Notes: generated by a model from the letters alone, not told the origin. Shown: positions 8,111 through 16,765, counted from the first letter of the stretch. The stretch is DNA of 64,000 nucleotides from GWE2-40-63 sp050179685 (GCA_050179685.1 JBFXEW010000009.1:73640-137639), one strand, 5' to 3'. Made by a program: numbers and translations.

Positions 8111-8830
8111 TTACTCCAATTTTAATAAATCGTTCATGCCATAACATCCCGATTTACCCTTCATAAACTCCGCGGCTAAAACAGCTCCCATGGCAAAACC
8201 CTTGCGGCTTTTGGCTTCGTGTTTTATACTCAGGGTGTCGATGGACGAATCGTAAATTACTTCGTGGGTGCCGGGTACTTCACCTTCGCGGAACGAAATA
8301 ATGGGCAGTTCGTTTTCGTTTACATCGGCCTGGTTTTTCCAGGAGTTATACCTGTTTTTTGCAGCCAGAATACTTTCGGCCAGTGTAATGGCGGTTCCGC
8401 TGGGCGCATCGAGTTTTTTTGTGTGGTGTATTTCATTCATCGAAACAGAATATTCGGGAAAGTCCTGCATCAGCTGGGCCAATTTGCGATTCAATTCAAA
8501 AAACAGGTTTACACCCAGACTAAAGTTTGAGGCATAAAAGAAACCGGCTTTCATGTTTTCACATTTTTTGATGAGTTCACCCAATTGGTCGAGCCAGCCG
8601 GTAGTTCCCGAAACAACCGGCACGCCCGATTCAAAACATTTTAAATAATTGGCAACCGCCGATTCGGGCTTGCTGAACTCAATACAGACATCGATTCCCC
8701 TGAGTTTATCGGGATTTAGATCGCTTTGGTTATCGTGGTCGATGATTAAACCAATGGTATGTCCCCGCGACACAGCTATTGCTTCAATAGCTTTCCCCAT
8801 TTTTCCGTATCCAATTAGTGCAATATTCAT
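8111..8830 (-). CDS. dapB: 4-hydroxy-tetrahydrodipicolinate reductase
   Basis: This cytosolic NAD(P)H-dependent enzyme catalyses the second committed step of diaminopimelate/lysine synthesis, feeding peptidoglycan and lysine. The N-terminal Rossmann motif is GYGKMG (residues 7-12). The active-site signature EIHHTKKLDAPSGTA is at 133-147, containing the catalytic histidine pair and the substrate-binding lysines. A SGTTGW motif is near 74-79. The 239 residues fit the compact Bacteroidota form. The neighbours are an XRE regulator upstream and lepB 131 bp downstream on the same strand. This housekeeping cluster is common in the phylum. Confidence 0.96.
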   Translation of the reverse strand: MNIALIGYGKMGKAIEAIAVSRGHTIGLIIDHDNQSDLNPDKLRGIDVCIEFSKPESAVANYLKCFESGVPVVSGTTGWLDQLGELIKKCENMKAGFFYASNFSLGVNLFFELNRKLAQLMQDFPEYSVSMNEIHHTKKLDAPSGTAITLAESILAAKNRYNSWKNQADVNENELPIISFREGEVPGTHEVIYDSSIDTLSIKHEAKSRKGFAMGAVLAAEFMKGKSGCYGMNDLLKLE

Positions 8831-8865
8831 AGTATTCTATTTAGTTTGTTGGCTTATAAACTGTT

Positions 8866-9081
8866 TTAGTTATTTTCATTGTTTTCGTAATCGAGAATGT
8901 CGCCTGGTGTGCAGTTCAGCTCGCGGCAGATGGCTTCGAGGGTTGAGAAGCGAATGGCCCGGGCTTTTCCACTTTTCAGCACCGAAAGGTTAGCCATGGT
9001 TATGCCCACCCGCTCTGACAATTCGGTGAGCGACATTTTGCGCCTGGCTAACATTACATCGAGGTTTACTATTATCGACAT
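8866..9081 (-). CDS. XRE/Cro-type small regulator
   Basis: The 71-residue protein is essentially a single helix-turn-helix (MLARRKMSLTELSERVGI, then the recognition segment TMANLSVLKSGKARAIR), ending CTPGDILDYENNENN. This YozG-like Cro/CI form usually accompanies a DUF2975 membrane protein, as it does here: the DUF2975 gene lies 22 bp upstream on the same strand. It is probably an autoregulatory partner controlling the pair, and may recognise the inverted repeats before the DUF2975 gene. Target and signal are unknown. Confidence 0.85.
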   Translation of the reverse strand: MSIIVNLDVMLARRKMSLTELSERVGITMANLSVLKSGKARAIRFSTLEAICRELNCTPGDILDYENNENN

Positions 9082-9103
9082 GGTTCAACGGTTATTTTTT
9101 AAT

Positions 9104-9736
9104 CTAAATGGTTAATTCCTGTTCTTCCTGTAAGGTTTTGCCCGCTTTAAATACTTCGCTCAGAATAAATGCAGCCAGGGCTATCCATAAAAAGTTCAAT
9201 ACCTGGTTATCGAATACGGGTAGCGCCACAAAGTTTTCAAATACCATGGGTTTTATAAAAACCAATTTCGACAGGCTTAACAGTGAAGCCAAAGCAAAAA
9301 TTAACACCGAGCCTTTTGCAATTCGTTTTAAAACGATGCTAATGCCTTTATCGAAAGGTAAGCCTGATTTTACCGCATTGTGCAACAATTCGAATAAGCG
9401 GTACAGCTGATAATTATAAAATAAGGTAACTAACACTGCCGAAACGGTAAAAAGCAAAACAAAGATGGCGTGTGAAGGCAGGTTTAATGCCAGATCGGGA
9501 AAACCGCCAAACTGTTCAATGTGTACTCCAAGTTGTTTGTGAGTCAGGGTTTGGAATGAACCGTTAACCTTTAGTTCCAGCACAAACTTACCCAGGTATC
9601 GGGTCATCAGGGTTTTTTCAGGAAAAATAAGGTTTAAAAGCTGGAATCCGAATACTCCGGCTCCCAATACCAGGTTGAGCCAGTATAGGTATTTAAAGAA
9701 ACGGTATAAATAATGAATTAGTTTTTTGCCACGCAT
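9104..9736 (-). CDS. DUF2975 family membrane protein
   Basis: The 210-residue protein has four predicted membrane helices in the DUF2975 layout: an N-terminal pair, then a repeat of helices near residues 100-130 and 145-170, with a C-terminal LFNLxxAAFILSEVFKAG-like ending. I start it at the ATG giving MRGKKLIHYLYRFF. A longer in-frame reading to 9859 would run through the AT-rich operator-like tract and into the rplT terminator, so it is unlikely. It is co-transcribed with the XRE regulator. The function is unknown. Confidence 0.8.
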   Translation of the reverse strand: MRGKKLIHYLYRFFKYLYWLNLVLGAGVFGFQLLNLIFPEKTLMTRYLGKFVLELKVNGSFQTLTHKQLGVHIEQFGGFPDLALNLPSHAIFVLLFTVSAVLVTLFYNYQLYRLFELLHNAVKSGLPFDKGISIVLKRIAKGSVLIFALASLLSLSKLVFIKPMVFENFVALPVFDNQVLNFLWIALAAFILSEVFKAGKTLQEEQELTI

Positions 9737-9791
9737 GGGTTCAAATATTTTGAACAAAGAAAGGTAATATTTATCAAAAAACAAATAATAA

Positions 9792-9822
9792 TTATCGAAA
9801 AACGATAAATAATTATCGATAA
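9792..9822. promoter_or_regulatory. Inverted-repeat operator-like sites upstream of DUF2975/XRE
   Basis: TTATCG and CGATAA arms separated by AAAAA (9792-9808) are followed by the perfect palindrome TTATCGATAA (9813-9822). Both lie just before the DUF2975 start, where an XRE autoregulator would be expected to bind. Binding by the adjacent regulator is inference. Confidence 0.5.
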
Positions 9823-9857
9823 CTAAAAATTCATCGTACGGGAATGGAGTTGGGAGC

Positions 9858-9888
9858 AAAAAAAAACCATCCGCATTGGATGGTTTTT
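9858..9888 (-). terminator. Terminator of the thrS-infC-rpmI-rplT operon
   Basis: Past the rplT stop codon, an AAAAACCATCC/GGATGGTTTTT hairpin with an AATGC loop runs into a long T-tract on the minus strand. Confidence 0.88.
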
Positions 9889-9907
9889 CTATTGATGTAA
9901 TGTTTTC

Positions 9908-10252
9908 TTATTTCACTGTTTTGCAAATGGCTTCAAAAGCCTTTGGGTGGTTCATAGCCAGGTCGGCCAGCACCTTACGGTTAAGATCGACATTTGCTTT
10001 ATTGAGTTTGCCAATAAACTCAGAATAGGACATTCCATGAAGACGGGTACCGGCGTTGATACGCTGGATCCAAAGACTTCTGAAATTACGTTTTTTCGTT
10101 TTTCTGTCGCGGTAAGCGTATTGTTGACCTTTTTCGAAGGTATTTTTGGCTACCGTCCAAACATTAGCACGTGCACCAAAGTTACCTCTGGTACGTTTCA
10201 TTAATTTTTTTCTTCTTGCTCTTGATGCTACAGCATTTACTGATCTAGGCAT
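9908..10252 (-). CDS. rplT: 50S ribosomal protein L20
   Basis: The 114-residue protein has the typical L20 start MPRSVNAVASRARRKKLMK, a very basic helical N-terminal extension that threads into 23S rRNA, and the globular C-terminal domain with RLHGMSYSEFIGKLNKANVD. Length matches the family (about 114-120). It is the last gene of the classic thrS-infC-rpmI-rplT order, before a strong terminator. In other bacteria L20 represses its own operon by binding mRNA. The 87-bp rpmI-rplT spacer shows no obvious mimic of that site by eye. Confidence 0.98.
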   Translation of the reverse strand: MPRSVNAVASRARRKKLMKRTRGNFGARANVWTVAKNTFEKGQQYAYRDRKTKKRNFRSLWIQRINAGTRLHGMSYSEFIGKLNKANVDLNRKVLADLAMNHPKAFEAICKTVK

Positions 10253-10339
10253 AACTTTTACTTTTTACGGAATGGTTAGCGTTCCTCTCCATTAGGAATC
10301 TTTTGCGGCTAATTCACTCCAGGTTAAACATTTTACTTA

Positions 10340-10537
10340 CTACTTCATGGCCAGGCAAAGCTTGATGTTGTTCACATCGGCTTTGTTAACCGTAGTAAAA
10401 TACGTTAGATTACGCTTACGCTTGGTCGATTTTTTAGTCAAAATGTGACTTTTGTAAGCATGTTTTCTTTTAATCTTTCCGGTACCAGTCAACACAAAGC
10501 GCTTCTTTGCTCCGGAATTGGTTTTCATTTTTGGCAT
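10340..10537 (-). CDS. rpmI: 50S ribosomal protein L35
   Basis: This small basic large-subunit protein has 65 residues with the diagnostic MPKMKTNSGAKKRF start (residues 1-14) and the HILTKKSTKRKRNL segment. Length and composition are canonical. It sits 24 bp after infC and upstream of rplT. Confidence 0.98.
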   Translation of the reverse strand: MPKMKTNSGAKKRFVLTGTGKIKRKHAYKSHILTKKSTKRKRNLTYFTTVNKADVNNIKLCLAMK

Positions 10538-10561
10538 AATTGTTTAATTTAAAAGAACAAT

Positions 10562-11122
10562 TTATTTTTTCTTTTTAGGTGAAATAAGCATAATCATGCG
10601 TTTACCTTCTAATTTGGGTAATTGTTCTACTTTTCCCAGGTCTTCTAATTCCTGAGCCAGGCGGAGCAAAAGAATTTCTCCCTGCTCTTTGAATAAAATA
10701 GAACGCCCTTTAAAGAACACGTAAACTTTAAGTTTTGATCCCTCTTCGAGGAATTTGATGGCATGATTCTTTTTAAAGGTGTAATCGTGCTCATCGGTGT
10801 TTGGTCCAAACCTGATTTCTTTTAAAATCACTTTAGTAGCCTTCGATTTCATCTCTTTTTGCTTGCGCTTTTGTTCGTAAAGAAACTTACTGTAATCGAT
10901 TACTTTACAAACAGGTGGATCGGCTTTTGGTGAAATCTCAACGAGATCAAGTTCTTGCTCTTCAGCTATTTTAAGAGCATCTTTAATTGAGAAAATTCCG
11001 GGTTCTTCGATGTTGTCGCCCACTAAACGCACATGCGTTACTTTAATTGCCTCATTAATTCGGAACAAAGACTGTTCCTCTCGTGGTACGAATCTCTGTC
11101 TCGGGTGTCTTGGTCCTGCTAT
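10562..11122 (-). CDS. infC: Translation initiation factor IF-3, probable AUA start codon
   Basis: IF-3 binds the 30S subunit and discriminates against non-canonical start codons. The conserved two-domain protein is intact (RINEAI..VRLVGDN, then KEIRFGP and FFKGR), ending KRMIMLISPKKKK. Using only standard starts, the frame would begin at a TTG giving MFRINEAI. That cuts off the basic N-terminal segment (…RFVPREEQS) which is encoded in frame and typical of Bacteroidota IF-3. The open frame extends 18 codons upstream to an ATA at 11120-11122, preceded by a perfect AGGAGG with an 8-nt spacer. An in-frame TAG lies four codons before the ATA. This gives 186 residues. A rare infC start fits the known autoregulation (AUU in E. 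coli). Confidence 0.9.
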   Translation of the reverse strand: MAGPRHPRQRFVPREEQSLFRINEAIKVTHVRLVGDNIEEPGIFSIKDALKIAEEQELDLVEISPKADPPVCKVIDYSKFLYEQKRKQKEMKSKATKVILKEIRFGPNTDEHDYTFKKNHAIKFLEEGSKLKVYVFFKGRSILFKEQGEILLLRLAQELEDLGKVEQLPKLEGKRMIMLISPKKKK

Positions 11123-11130
11123 GGCTTGGT

Positions 11131-11136
11131 CCTCCT
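11131..11136 (-). promoter_or_regulatory. Strong Shine-Dalgarno supporting the infC AUA start
   Basis: AGGAGG lies 8 nt before the ATA codon and 9 nt beyond the thrS stop. Strong Shine-Dalgarno sequences are rare among genes in this window, so its presence here marks the ATA as the likely start. Confidence 0.75.
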
Positions 11137-11144
11137 ATAATTAG

Positions 11145-13085
11145 TTAATACTTCGTTAATTCTTCTACTTCTTTGGTAACTAAAGCGGCAAATTCATCCA
11201 TGCTCATGGAGCCTTTGTCGCCGTCGCCCTGCTTACGTACCGAAACGGAATTGGTTTCCATTTCTTTTTCACCTACAATAAGCAGGTAAGGAATACGTTT
11301 TAACTCGTTATCGCGTATCTTTCTGCCTATCTTTTCGTTTCGGTCGTCAATTGCGGTGCGAATATCGGAATTATTTAGAAAATCTGAAACTTTTTGGGCA
11401 AATTCGTTATATTTTTCACTGATTGGTAAAACAACAGCCTGATCGGGAGTTAACCAAAGCGGAAACTTTCCACCGGTGTGTTCAATTAAAACAGCTACAA
11501 AGCGTTCCATGGAACCAAAGGGTGCACGGTGAATCATTACCGGACGGTGGCGTTTGTCGTCGCTGCCAATGTACTCCAGTTCAAAACGTTCGGGCAGGTT
11601 GTAATCTACCTGAATGGTTCCCAATTGCCATTTACGGCCAATGGCATCGCGTACCATAAAATCGAGTTTTGGTCCGTAGAATGCTGCTTCGCCGGTTTCA
11701 ATTACAGTTTCCAGTCCTTTTTCGGCGCAGGCTTCAATAATGGCACTTTCGGCTTTCTCCCAGTTCTCGTCGCTGCCAATGTATTTTTCGTTATTGTTTG
11801 GATCGCGCAAGGAGATTTGGGCAGTAAACTCGTTAAATTCCAAAGTTTTAAAAATGTATAAAACAATATCAATTACCTTAATGAATTCTTCTTTTAGCTG
11901 ATCGGGGCGGCAGAAAATGTGCGCATCGTCCTGGGTGAAACCGCGAACGCGGGTTAAACCATGTAATTCGCCACTTTGTTCGTAACGATAAACAGTTCCG
12001 AATTCGGCAAAGCGAACAGGTAAATCTTTATAGGAACGGGGTTTAACCTTGAATATCTCACAGTGGTGCGGGCAGTTCATTGGTTTCAACAGAAACTCTT
12101 CGCCTTCGGCTGGTGTGTGAATGGGTTGAAACGAGTCGGCTCCGTACTTTGCGTAGTGACCCGAAGTAACATACAATTCTTTTTGTCCGATGTGCGGAGT
12201 AATTACCGGTTCGTAGCCATAAGCACGCTGAACTCTCTTTAAGAAATTCTCCAATCGCTCACGCAGCATGGCACCTTTGGGTAACCATAAGGGTAAACCT
12301 TGTCCAACCCGTTGCGAAAAGGCAAACAGTTCCAATTCTTTTCCCAGTTTTCGGTGATCGCGTTTTTTGGCTTCTTCAAGTAAAACCAGGTATTCGTCGA
12401 GCATCGATTTTTTAGGGAAGGTAATGCCGTAAACGCGGGTAAGCTGCTTGCGGCTTTCGTCGCCACGCCAGTAGGCTCCGGCTACGCTTAATATTTTAAC
12501 AGCTTTAATAAAACTTGTGTTGGGTAAGTGTGGCCCGCGGCACAAGTCGGTAAAATTTCCCTGTTTATAAAAGCTGATGCTTCCGTCTTCGAGATCGTTG
12601 ATTAATTCTACTTTGTAAGTTTCCTGCCGTCCGCCAAAAAAGTCGATGGCATCTTTTTTCGAAACTTCGCTACGCTGGTATTCAGCTTTGGTCGAAGCGA
12701 GTTCCATTATCTTATTCTCGATAGTAATAAAATCAGCATCAGTAATTGTTTTTCCTTCGCCTAAATCCACATCGTAATAAAAGCCATTTTCGATAGCCGG
12801 GCCAATACCGAATTTTATTCCGGGATACAGTTCCTGCAAAGCTTCGGCCATAAGGTGTGCCGATGAGTGCCAGAAGGCATGTTTACCTTCCTCATCGTCC
12901 CATTTATGTAACTTAATGGATGCATCGTTATTAATAGGGCGGGTTAAATCGAATAAATCGTTGTTTACAGTAACCGATAAAACCTCTTTGGCCAGTCGGG
13001 GACTTATATTGTTGGCAATTTCCAAGCCGGTAATTCCTTTTGGATACTCCCTGCTGCTGTTATCGGGAAGTGTTATCTTTATCAT
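11145..13085 (-). CDS. thrS: Threonyl-tRNA synthetase
   Basis: The 646-residue class II synthetase charges tRNA-Thr. In order: TGS domain (about 1-62), editing (SAD) domain with H73-x3-H77 (HSSAH) and a Cys182 region, catalytic core with MNCPHH (Cys338 as a zinc ligand), DDAHIFC (His389) and a further His in MIHRAPFGSMERF, and the anticodon-binding domain (from about 540). Length matches the E. coli enzyme (642). It is the first gene of the thrS-infC-rpmI-rplT operon. No T-box or tRNA-like leader is evident in the 185 bp upstream. Confidence 0.98.
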   Translation of the reverse strand: MIKITLPDNSSREYPKGITGLEIANNISPRLAKEVLSVTVNNDLFDLTRPINNDASIKLHKWDDEEGKHAFWHSSAHLMAEALQELYPGIKFGIGPAIENGFYYDVDLGEGKTITDADFITIENKIMELASTKAEYQRSEVSKKDAIDFFGGRQETYKVELINDLEDGSISFYKQGNFTDLCRGPHLPNTSFIKAVKILSVAGAYWRGDESRKQLTRVYGITFPKKSMLDEYLVLLEEAKKRDHRKLGKELELFAFSQRVGQGLPLWLPKGAMLRERLENFLKRVQRAYGYEPVITPHIGQKELYVTSGHYAKYGADSFQPIHTPAEGEEFLLKPMNCPHHCEIFKVKPRSYKDLPVRFAEFGTVYRYEQSGELHGLTRVRGFTQDDAHIFCRPDQLKEEFIKVIDIVLYIFKTLEFNEFTAQISLRDPNNNEKYIGSDENWEKAESAIIEACAEKGLETVIETGEAAFYGPKLDFMVRDAIGRKWQLGTIQVDYNLPERFELEYIGSDDKRHRPVMIHRAPFGSMERFVAVLIEHTGGKFPLWLTPDQAVVLPISEKYNEFAQKVSDFLNNSDIRTAIDDRNEKIGRKIRDNELKRIPYLLIVGEKEMETNSVSVRKQGDGDKGSMSMDEFAALVTKEVEELTKY

Positions 13086-13269
13086 AATTGTGTTATTTAC
13101 ATTTTTTCAAGTTTGCAAAAATAGAACTAATGTTTGACAATAAACAATTTGCAGCGAAAAAATATAGGATTAATTCGGTTAAATTTTATAAAGGTGAAGT
13201 ACTTTGATAGATTCGATTTATGCAATTCGTTTGCAGAACCGAAATATGAGCTTCGTTTTTGTTTTGTGA

Positions 13270-14145
13270 TTATTGCAGCACAAAATGATAGGTAATGGTT
13301 CCCACCTGTTGTGGTGGTGCATCTTTATTCACATCGAACGATGCTTTTAAGGCGGCTTTTTCAGCTGCCTGATGCAATAATTTATCGGTGGTGGTGGTGC
13401 CTTTGGCTCCGGCTTTTGCTTTAAGTACGTTTCCGTTTTGGTCGACGGTAACTTCAACCACCACTTTACCTTCGCTCTGACTCAGGTATTCGGGTTTGGG
13501 TAACGATTGTGAACTACGCCCCGACAAACTGAACGAAATGCCATTGCCTCCGGTAGTTCCTCCAACCCGGTTTTTTGAATTGATGTCGCCTTCCGGATTT
13601 CCCTGGTTGCCTTGTCCTCCGGCATCTCCTTCACCGGTATTATCACCCGCAGGATTTTTTCCGGTAAAAGCACTTTTGGCGCGTTCCTGTAATAATCTTT
13701 GTTGTTCCAGTTTGCGCTGGCGTTCTGCTTCCTCTAAGCGCTGGCGCTCCAATTCTTCCTGCCTGATGCGTTCCTGTTCTTCAGCTTCTTTTTGTTTTTT
13801 CAGGTCTTCCTGCTTTTTCTTCTCAATGCGTTTTTTTTCAGCCAGGGCTGCTGCTTCTTCAAAATCCTGGTTCATAACTTCTTCCACATTATCCTGCGAT
13901 TCCACTGGTTTGGGTGGAGGGGTGGTTTCTTTAGGAACCGATTCAATAATTTCAGGTTGGGCGGCAGGGCGGGGCTCAATTTGGCCCGAGCCGGTTTCCA
14001 TATCGCCAAAATTAATGAGTATTCCTTCTTCCTCGGGTGGAGGAAAAGGTGACGAAAAGCCAAAGATTAACAATAGCCCGGCAAACCCGATAAGAAATAT
14101 CAGGGAACTTACTATGCTGAATCGTTGTTCTTTTGTCAATTGCAT
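13270..14145 (-). CDS. Energy transducer TonB-type protein
   Basis: The 291-residue protein has an N-terminal membrane anchor (about 10-30, FSIVSSLIFLIGFAGLLLIF), a Pro-rich stretch (about 62-88), a long charged Glu/Lys/Arg/Gln coiled coil (about 95-155), a Gly/Asn-rich linker (about 165-200) and a C-terminal TonB-like domain with VVVEVTVDQNGNV (about 230-242). TonB spans the periplasm and couples the ExbBD proton motor to outer-membrane transporters. It is third in an exbB-exbD-tonB run. The coil plus Gly/Asn linker also resembles TolA, so a Tol-type role is possible. Confidence 0.9.
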   Translation of the reverse strand: MQLTKEQRFSIVSSLIFLIGFAGLLLIFGFSSPFPPPEEEGILINFGDMETGSGQIEPRPAAQPEIIESVPKETTPPPKPVESQDNVEEVMNQDFEEAAALAEKKRIEKKKQEDLKKQKEAEEQERIRQEELERQRLEEAERQRKLEQQRLLQERAKSAFTGKNPAGDNTGEGDAGGQGNQGNPEGDINSKNRVGGTTGGNGISFSLSGRSSQSLPKPEYLSQSEGKVVVEVTVDQNGNVLKAKAGAKGTTTTDKLLHQAAEKAALKASFDVNKDAPPQQVGTITYHFVLQ

Positions 14146-14152
14146 ACGGTTT

Positions 14153-14563
14153 TTATTTTGCAGGCCTTGTGGCCAGAATCAGTTTGTATTGGTTTTGTTT
14201 GGCAATATTCATCACTTTTACCACATGTTCCATGGCAACACTTTGGTCAACATGCAGCGATATGGTTGGTGGTTCAGGGTAACTTGATGCCGGCCCCACT
14301 TTGTTAATAAGGGTTCGTTCCAGGTTTGCATAAGTAACAAAATTCCCCTCGATGGCATATTTCAAATCGCTGGTTATTGACACCGTGGTAATGGGTTTGG
14401 TGGCCATGGTTTGGTTATTGCTTTGCGGCAGCAACAATTTTAGTGCATTGGGAGCAATAAGCGTTGAGGTTACCATAAAAAACACCAATAGCAGGAACAC
14501 AATATCCGTCATGCTCGACATGCTAAAACTGGCGTTTACTTTGGTTTGTCTTTTAATAGCCAT
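14153..14563 (-). CDS. exbD: ExbD/TolR family biopolymer transport protein
   Basis: The 135-residue protein has a single N-terminal helix beginning SMTDIVFLLLVFFMVTS. Asp20 is at the position of the proton-conducting aspartate. A periplasmic domain ends in the VVKVMNIAKQNQYKLILAT strand-helix of ExbD/TolR. I take the ATG that falls 1 bp past the exbB stop (MAIKRQTKVN). A longer in-frame reading overlaps exbB and adds a non-conserved tail. It forms the inner-membrane proton channel with ExbB and energises the TonB-like protein encoded 7 bp downstream. Confidence 0.93.
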   Translation of the reverse strand: MAIKRQTKVNASFSMSSMTDIVFLLLVFFMVTSTLIAPNALKLLLPQSNNQTMATKPITTVSITSDLKYAIEGNFVTYANLERTLINKVGPASSYPEPPTISLHVDQSVAMEHVVKVMNIAKQNQYKLILATRPAK

Positions 14564-14564
14564 T

Positions 14565-15266
14565 TTAATTAACCGGTTCGTTGAGTAAATCCATAAATTC
14601 GGTGGTACGGGCTTCAACTTTATAAACTACTTTTTCGACCCGAGCTACCAGATAATTGTACGCAAAATAGGCTAAAATACCCACAATAAGACCTCCAACA
14701 GTGGTTACCATTGCGGTATAAATTCCGTTCGATAGTAATGAAACATCGATGTTATTTCCTGCCTGCGACATATCGTAAAAAGCACGTATCATACCAATAA
14801 CCGTACCAAGGAATCCAATCATGGGCGCACCACCCGAAATGGTAGCCAGGGTAGGCAAGCCTTTTTCGAGCTTCGCAATTTCAAGATTCCCGATATTTTC
14901 TACTGCTGTATTGATATCGTTCAAAGGACGGCCTAAACGGCTGATACCTTTTTCAATCATCCGTGAGATGGGATTATCGGTAGTTTGACAAAGGCTTGCT
15001 GCCGCTTCAATTTTACCATCGTGAATGTAATCTTTAATGCGGTTCATAAAGTTGGTATCTTCTTTCGAAGCATTCCGCAAAGCCATGTAACGTTCAAAAA
15101 AAATGTAAACGGCAATTACCAGTAAAAGTGCCAGAATAATCATAACCCAGCCTCCTTTTACGGCCAATTCCAAAGCCGAAAGGGTAGTTTGGGTTTGCCC
15201 GGCAAGTGCCTCATCGGCTGCCGGATTCTGATTTAGTGTTACTTGCAAAAAGGATGTCAATAACAT
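14565..15266 (-). CDS. exbB: MotA/TolQ/ExbB proton channel family protein
   Basis: The 233-residue inner-membrane protein has three helices: about 34-55 (GWVMIILALLLVIAVYIFFE), about 145-165 with GGAPMIGFLGTVIGMIRAF (the conserved MotA/ExbB glycine motif), and about 180-210 (AMVTTVGGLIVGILAYFAYN). The TTVGGL and GFLGTV boxes identify the family. It assembles a pentameric stator with ExbD. The spacing to exbD (1 bp) and tonB indicates one operon for TonB energisation, or for Tol-Pal if the TonB-like gene is TolA-type. The gene lies just beyond a terminator hairpin serving nhaD. Confidence 0.93.
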   Translation of the reverse strand: MLLTSFLQVTLNQNPAADEALAGQTQTTLSALELAVKGGWVMIILALLLVIAVYIFFERYMALRNASKEDTNFMNRIKDYIHDGKIEAAASLCQTTDNPISRMIEKGISRLGRPLNDINTAVENIGNLEIAKLEKGLPTLATISGGAPMIGFLGTVIGMIRAFYDMSQAGNNIDVSLLSNGIYTAMVTTVGGLIVGILAYFAYNYLVARVEKVVYKVEARTTEFMDLLNEPVN

Positions 15267-15303
15267 AGTTTATTATTTAAATTTTGCGCTTAAGTTATAA
15301 AAT

Positions 15304-15338
15304 AAACGGGATATAATCTTTGGTATTATATCCCGTTT
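15304..15338 (-). terminator. Terminator hairpin after nhaD
   Basis: A near-perfect 14-bp stem with AAACGGGATATAAT/ATTATATCCCGTTT arms and a 7-nt loop stands between the nhaD stop and the exbB start. The trailing T-run on the minus strand is modest. Confidence 0.75.
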
Positions 15339-15358
15339 AAATGTATTATAATTTTTTT

Positions 15359-16765
15359 TTAGTGGTGCATTAAAAGCGATTGCAGGTAATATACCCCTGA
15401 ACCAGCCAGAAATCCTACCAAAGCAATCCAGGTAATTTTTTTCATGTACCAGATAAAGTCAATTTTTTCGAGTCCCATGGCGGCAACACCGGCAGCAGAA
15501 CCAATAATTAACATACTACCTCCGGTTCCGGCGGTATAAGCCAAAAATTCCCAGAACAAGCCATCCTGAACAAAGAAACGCATGTATTCGGGATTGGCTG
15601 TTGCCTGAACTGCTTCAGGAGATAAAACGGGATACATTCCCATGGCTCCGGCTACCAAAGGTACGTTGTCAACAATAGATGACAGCACACCAATTGCCAT
15701 ACCAATAAGGTAAACATTACCAAGGGCTTCGTCGAGTTTTTCGGCCATAATGTTTAAGTGACCAGCCGATTGCAGTGCAGCAACTGCCGATAAAATTCCC
15801 AGGAAGAAAAGTACGGTTGGTGTATCAACTTTGCGTAAGATGTTGATAGGACGTAATTTGTTTTTAACTTCAGAGTCTTTGTTTTTGTGCATAATCTCGG
15901 TAACCACCCAGATAACCGATAAACTGAACAACATACCCATGTAAGGAGGCAGGTGGGTAAGGGTTTTGAAAACAGGAACAAACAATAAACCTCCTACTCC
16001 TAAAATAAGCAGGGTTTTTTGCTCGAATGCTGTTGTTTCAGCCCCTTCACAGTTTTCGTTAATAGTCGGGCGGGTAACATTTCCTTTTTGGGTAAAACTT
16101 AAAATTATTAAAGGCACTACCATACAAACCAAGCTTGGCAGTATTACGCCTACAATAATTTTTAAGGTTGTAACCTGACCGCCAATCCAAAGCATAATAG
16201 TGGTTACGTCGCCAATGGGCGACCAGGCACCACCGGCATTTGCAGCCAATACAACCATACTGGCAAAGAACCAGCGTGTTTTTTTATCGTCAACAAGTTT
16301 GCGCAATAAGGCTACCATTACAATAGTAGTGGTAAGATTATCAAGTGCAGCACTCATAAAGAAGGTTAAAAAGCTAAGAATCCAAAGCAGTTTAACCTTA
16401 TTGGTGGTTTTAATCTTGTCGGTAATTACTCTGAAACCCTGATGCTGGTCAACGATTTCAACAATGGTCATAGCACCTAAAAGGAAGAAAAGAATTTCAG
16501 AAATTTCACCCAGGTGATGGATGATTTCGCTATGTACAATAAAGTCCTGCATTAACGACAGGCCTGATCCTTCGTGGTTTGCCGAGAACTCTTTCCAACT
16601 GCTGGAGAAGCCAAGATTTAAAATATTTTCAACGTCAAGAATGTAAAGAACCCAAAGCAGGGAACCAATCATAAGGGCAGGAGCTGCTTTGTCGATTTTT
16701 AAAGGATGCTCCAGGGCAATGGCTAAGTAGCCCAGAACAAACACAAGAATCATGATTTGAAACAT
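15359..16765 (-). CDS. nhaD: Na+/H+ antiporter NhaD-type
   Basis: The 468-residue inner-membrane protein has about 12 hydrophobic segments. It resembles the NhaD branch of the ArsB/NhaD ion transporters, with conserved segments such as ALDNLTTTIVMVALLRK (near 140-156), ANAGGAWSPIGDVTTIMLW (near 178-196) and SSIVDNVPLVAGAMGMY (near 365-381), whose polar and acidic residues line the ion path. NhaD exports Na+ or Li+ in exchange for protons and is common in marine and alkaline-tolerant bacteria, consistent with a saline habitat. It is a monocistronic gene with its own terminator. Confidence 0.92.
   Translation of the reverse strand: MFQIMILVFVLGYLAIALEHPLKIDKAAPALMIGSLLWVLYILDVENILNLGFSSSWKEFSANHEGSGLSLMQDFIVHSEIIHHLGEISEILFFLLGAMTIVEIVDQHQGFRVITDKIKTTNKVKLLWILSFLTFFMSAALDNLTTTIVMVALLRKLVDDKKTRWFFASMVVLAANAGGAWSPIGDVTTIMLWIGGQVTTLKIIVGVILPSLVCMVVPLIILSFTQKGNVTRPTINENCEGAETTAFEQKTLLILGVGGLLFVPVFKTLTHLPPYMGMLFSLSVIWVVTEIMHKNKDSEVKNKLRPINILRKVDTPTVLFFLGILSAVAALQSAGHLNIMAEKLDEALGNVYLIGMAIGVLSSIVDNVPLVAGAMGMYPVLSPEAVQATANPEYMRFFVQDGLFWEFLAYTAGTGGSMLIIGSAAGVAAMGLEKIDFIWYMKKITWIALVGFLAGSGVYYLQSLLMHH

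Noticed and set aside
9736..9859. N-terminal extension of the DUF2975 protein
   Set aside because: It would read through the inverted-repeat operator and overlap the rplT terminator with low-complexity residues. The internal ATG is preferred.
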